Of a DNA stretch of 16,853 nt, positions 14,865 through 16,853 are shown piece after piece. The notes below the pieces were generated by a model. That model was not told where the DNA came from. It was given only the letters and a program-made list of their open reading frames with translations, and did not search any database. The number at the start of each line of letters is the position of its first letter. Position 1 is the stretch's first letter. Origin of the DNA: Gammaproteobacteria bacterium (lineage in GTDB: Bacteria > Pseudomonadota > Gammaproteobacteria > Arenicellales > JAOTYS01); assembly GCA_029861795.1 (NCBI GenBank), contig JAOTYS010000045.1, positions 1 to 16,853 on the forward strand. Reading direction: 5' to 3'. A program made the position numbers and the translations under genes.

Positions 14865-16289
14865 TCATGAAGTAGCTTCTAACTGCGGTCGCCGATGCGC
14901 CCACGGCCGGACACTTTCTAACGCCGCACCAATACGCATTACCGTCAAGTCATCATAACGGTGTCCCACGACTTGTAAACCAATGGGCAACTCGTCTTTA
15001 CTGAACCCGGCGGGCACTGAAAGCGCGGGACATTGACCGACAAAATTGAATGGGGACGTCATATCCAAGCCTTGGTAGCGGCCGTCTTCACGTGAAGTCT
15101 GAAAGTCGCTGTCGGAAAATCCGACAGGCGGCGCAGGGCGTGTCATGGTTGGACACAACAAGGCATCATACTTATCGAATAGGTTGCAAAGCTGATGCCA
15201 CTGCTTGGTTCGCAACACCTCGATCCGCTTCAAAGACACCGCATCCATCTGGCGTCCACTTTCAATTAATGAGACCACGTTGGGGTCCATTTGACCGCGC
15301 CACCTATCGAGATCTTGAGTAAAACACACGTCCAGATAGACACCCCAATACTCTACCCACGCATCGTTGATATCACGACTCCACGAAAGTTCGACCTCCT
15401 CCACCGTTGCTCCTTTCGCACTCAGCCTCTCCGCCGCAGACCGAACGCATTGCTCTACCTCCGGGTCGACCGCGTAAAAACCGAGATCCATGCTCATCGC
15501 GAGCTTTAGATCGTTAATGTGAGTATCCGCAGGGAGCGGAAACTCAAGCTTATCAGGCAGCGACATAATGTCTCTTTCGTCCGGACCACTCGCAATGTTC
15601 ATGAATAGATTGGCATCACCAATGCTTCGTGTAAGCGGCCCAAAATGAGAAATGTTGTCGAATACAGTGGGCAGAATATCCATGGGTATGCGCCCTAGGC
15701 TTGGCTTAAGACCTACGATGCCGCAGTACGAGGCCGGAATACGCACCGATCCACCCATGTCCGTTCCTTCGGCCCAGGGCACACATCCGCACGCCACCGC
15801 CGCGCCAGATCCCCCGGAAGACCCGCCGGGTGTGTGATCTGGATTCCATGGATTGCGAGTTACACCCCATAGCGGGCTTTGGGTAAACCCGTCATAAGCA
15901 AATTCAGGGGTTGTGGTCTTACCAATCATGATGGCACCAGCGGCGGCAAATCGCTTAACGATTAACGCATCATGATCCGGAATCCAATGCTCATATACTT
16001 TTGAGCCGCGTGTCGTGGTCTTGCCCTTAGTTGGGGTCACATCCTTGATTGCCACGGGCACACCGTGAGCAGGGCCAAGCACTTGTCCCGCCATCACCCC
16101 CTGTTCCGCCTTGCGGGCCGATTCCATGGCATCGTCGGCATACACAAAACAAAAACAATTAAGCTTAGGATTCACCTTCCCGATGCGTTCCAAACAATTC
16201 TCCATAACCTCTACTGGAGAGATTTCACGGCTTCGTATTCGTTGAGCCAGCTCCATGGCAGCGCAATAACTTAGCTCTAAATCGACCAC
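14865..16289 (-). CDS. Amidase (amidase-signature family), upstream copy
   Basis: 474 residues; a second amidase-signature enzyme, related to the neighbour but clearly different in sequence, especially in the C-terminal half. The triad is present: Lys82 in VAIKDV, Ser157 in TPGGSSGGS and Ser181 in [11 protein letters not shown], again 24 residues apart. The start is GTG 16289 ([20 protein letters not shown]), which gives the usual N terminus for this group; ribosome site is weak and no better start exists. It is first of the two-amidase transcript. Its 293-base upstream region is shared with a divergent aminotransferase gene. Two adjacent paralogous amidases suggest two related amide substrates, or two steps. 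The substrate is unknown. Confidence 0.9.
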   Translation of the reverse strand: MVDLELSYCAAMELAQRIRSREISPVEVMENCLERIGKVNPKLNCFCFVYADDAMESARKAEQGVMAGQVLGPAHGVPVAIKDVTPTKGKTTTRGSKVYEHWIPDHDALIVKRFAAAGAIMIGKTTTPEFAYDGFTQSPLWGVTRNPWNPDHTPGGSSGGSGAAVACGCVPWAEGTDMGGSVRIPASYCGIVGLKPSLGRIPMDILPTVFDNISHFGPLTRSIGDANLFMNIASGPDERDIMSLPDKLEFPLPADTHINDLKLAMSMDLGFYAVDPEVEQCVRSAAERLSAKGATVEEVELSWSRDINDAWVEYWGVYLDVCFTQDLDRWRGQMDPNVVSLIESGRQMDAVSLKRIEVLRTKQWHQLCNLFDKYDALLCPTMTRPAPPVGFSDSDFQTSREDGRYQGLDMTSPFNFVGQCPALSVPAGFSKDELPIGLQVVGHRYDDLTVMRIGAALESVRPWAHRRPQLEATS

Positions 16290-16582
16290 TTAGTGAGCCT
16301 AAAGTAGGGGACCCAAGCAGCGAAATCAGGCCGAAATCACCTGTTGCTCAAATCCAGTTGATGCTGAATGCAGCTACTGTGAATAATACCTCGAGATCCC
16401 ATGGGCGCATATAAGGTTTCGGCGACGATCATTTTCAGCAAGCCTAGCTATTGGCATTGGATCACTGATAGATGACAATCACCTGGAGTGTTGGCGTGGC
16501 GGCAGCGCAAGCATGCAGCGGTTCGGCGGTATATGGATCACGAGTCTTGTTCACCCAACGATATTCGGGATAGGAGGAAGAG
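16290..16582. other. Divergent intergenic region between amidase operon and second aminotransferase
   Basis: 293 bases with no gene that I can support; expected to hold two outward promoters. CGAAATCA occurs at 16321-16328 and again at 16332-16339, an 11-base period of about one helical turn, 32-50 bases upstream of the amidase start. TGGATCAC occurs at 16458-16465 and 16534-16541. These are weak candidate operator elements only. A strong AGGAGG-type ribosome site closes the region at 16572-16577. Confidence 0.4.
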
Positions 16583-16853
16583 ATGAAGTCTAATTTTAGC
16601 TACGACACCAAAGATCTATGGCGTAAGGATCGCGATCACTACATACACCCGTGGACCGATTTTGCAAGCTTCAAGGAGCAAGGTTCCATGGTCATGGCCG
16701 AGTCAGAAGGGGTCTATGTCTACGACTCTGATGGCAACAGGTACATCGACGGTATTGGTGGTTTGTGGTGCGTCAATATCGGCTATGGTAACGAGGAAAT
16801 GGCCCAGGCGATCGCGGATCAGGTCCGCCGCATCCATACTACTCGACGTTTAC
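16583..16853 (+). pseudogene. Class III aminotransferase, 5' part, with apparent one-base frameshift; cut by window end
   Basis: The N-terminal part of a class III PLP aminotransferase of the putrescine/omega-amino-acid group. ATG 16583 follows a strong TAGGAGGA ribosome site. Residues such as YIHPWTDFASFKEQG, EGVYVYDSDGNRYIDG and GGLWCVNIGYGNEEM match the SpuC-like protein of this window almost position by position. At codon 85 the frame yields HTTRRL, where the family has PYYSTF; adding one base near 16834 restores RIPYYSTF. So a base is missing, either a real mutation or an assembly or sequencing error. The gene continues beyond the window, so whether it is broken overall is not known. It is divergent from the amidases and may process the amine that they release. 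Confidence 0.75.

Noticed and set aside
13407..16289. GatA (tRNA amidotransferase subunit) as an identity for the amidases
   Set aside because: No GatB or GatC genes are adjacent and two paralogues are in tandem, which fits catabolic amidases better.

Overview
The window reads as chromosomal DNA from a proteobacterium, most likely a gammaproteobacterium. The polyamine aminotransferase resembles pseudomonad SpuC, the base composition looks balanced, and genes are dense and mostly led by Shine-Dalgarno sites. This placement is an inference and no rRNA or tRNA is present to confirm it. I see no mobile element, CRISPR array or RNA gene. Twelve protein genes are supported, two of them cut by the window edges.

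Left part (1-8904), all on the + strand, has an amine/polyamine flavour: the C-terminal part of a group II PLP-dependent amino-acid decarboxylase; an exported HtrA-like protein with a PDZ domain whose three protease catalytic residues are all replaced; a PuuA/SpuB-type glutamine synthetase homologue; a SLOG (LOG-like) nucleotide-binding protein; a large REC-PAS-GGDEF-EAL cyclic-di-GMP enzyme whose receiver domain has lost its phosphoacceptor Asp; and a SpuC-like polyamine:pyruvate aminotransferase closed by a clear rho-independent terminator. The intergenic spaces hold a 13-bp inverted repeat around a start codon, a 13-bp palindrome and an 18-bp tandem repeat.

Right part (8916-16853) looks like a catabolic cluster. 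A LysR regulator on the - strand is divergent from a tight four-gene + strand operon: flavin reductase, Fe(II)/2-oxoglutarate (PhyH-type) dioxygenase, HpaB-type flavin-dependent monooxygenase, and a RidA-family protein lacking the usual catalytic Arg. Two adjacent amidase-signature amidases on the - strand converge on this operon. A second class III aminotransferase starts divergently from the amidases, with an apparent one-base frameshift just before the window ends.

Working model (inference): the amidases cleave an amide, the two-component monooxygenase and the dioxygenase oxidise the carbon skeleton, the RidA-like protein handles a reactive intermediate, and PLP aminotransferases with the glutamine-synthetase-like ligase deal with the amine. 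The combination of flavin monooxygenase, flavin reductase, RidA-like protein and amidohydrolase recalls the Rut pyrimidine pathway in logic, but it uses different enzyme families. The substrate cannot be read from the sequence.
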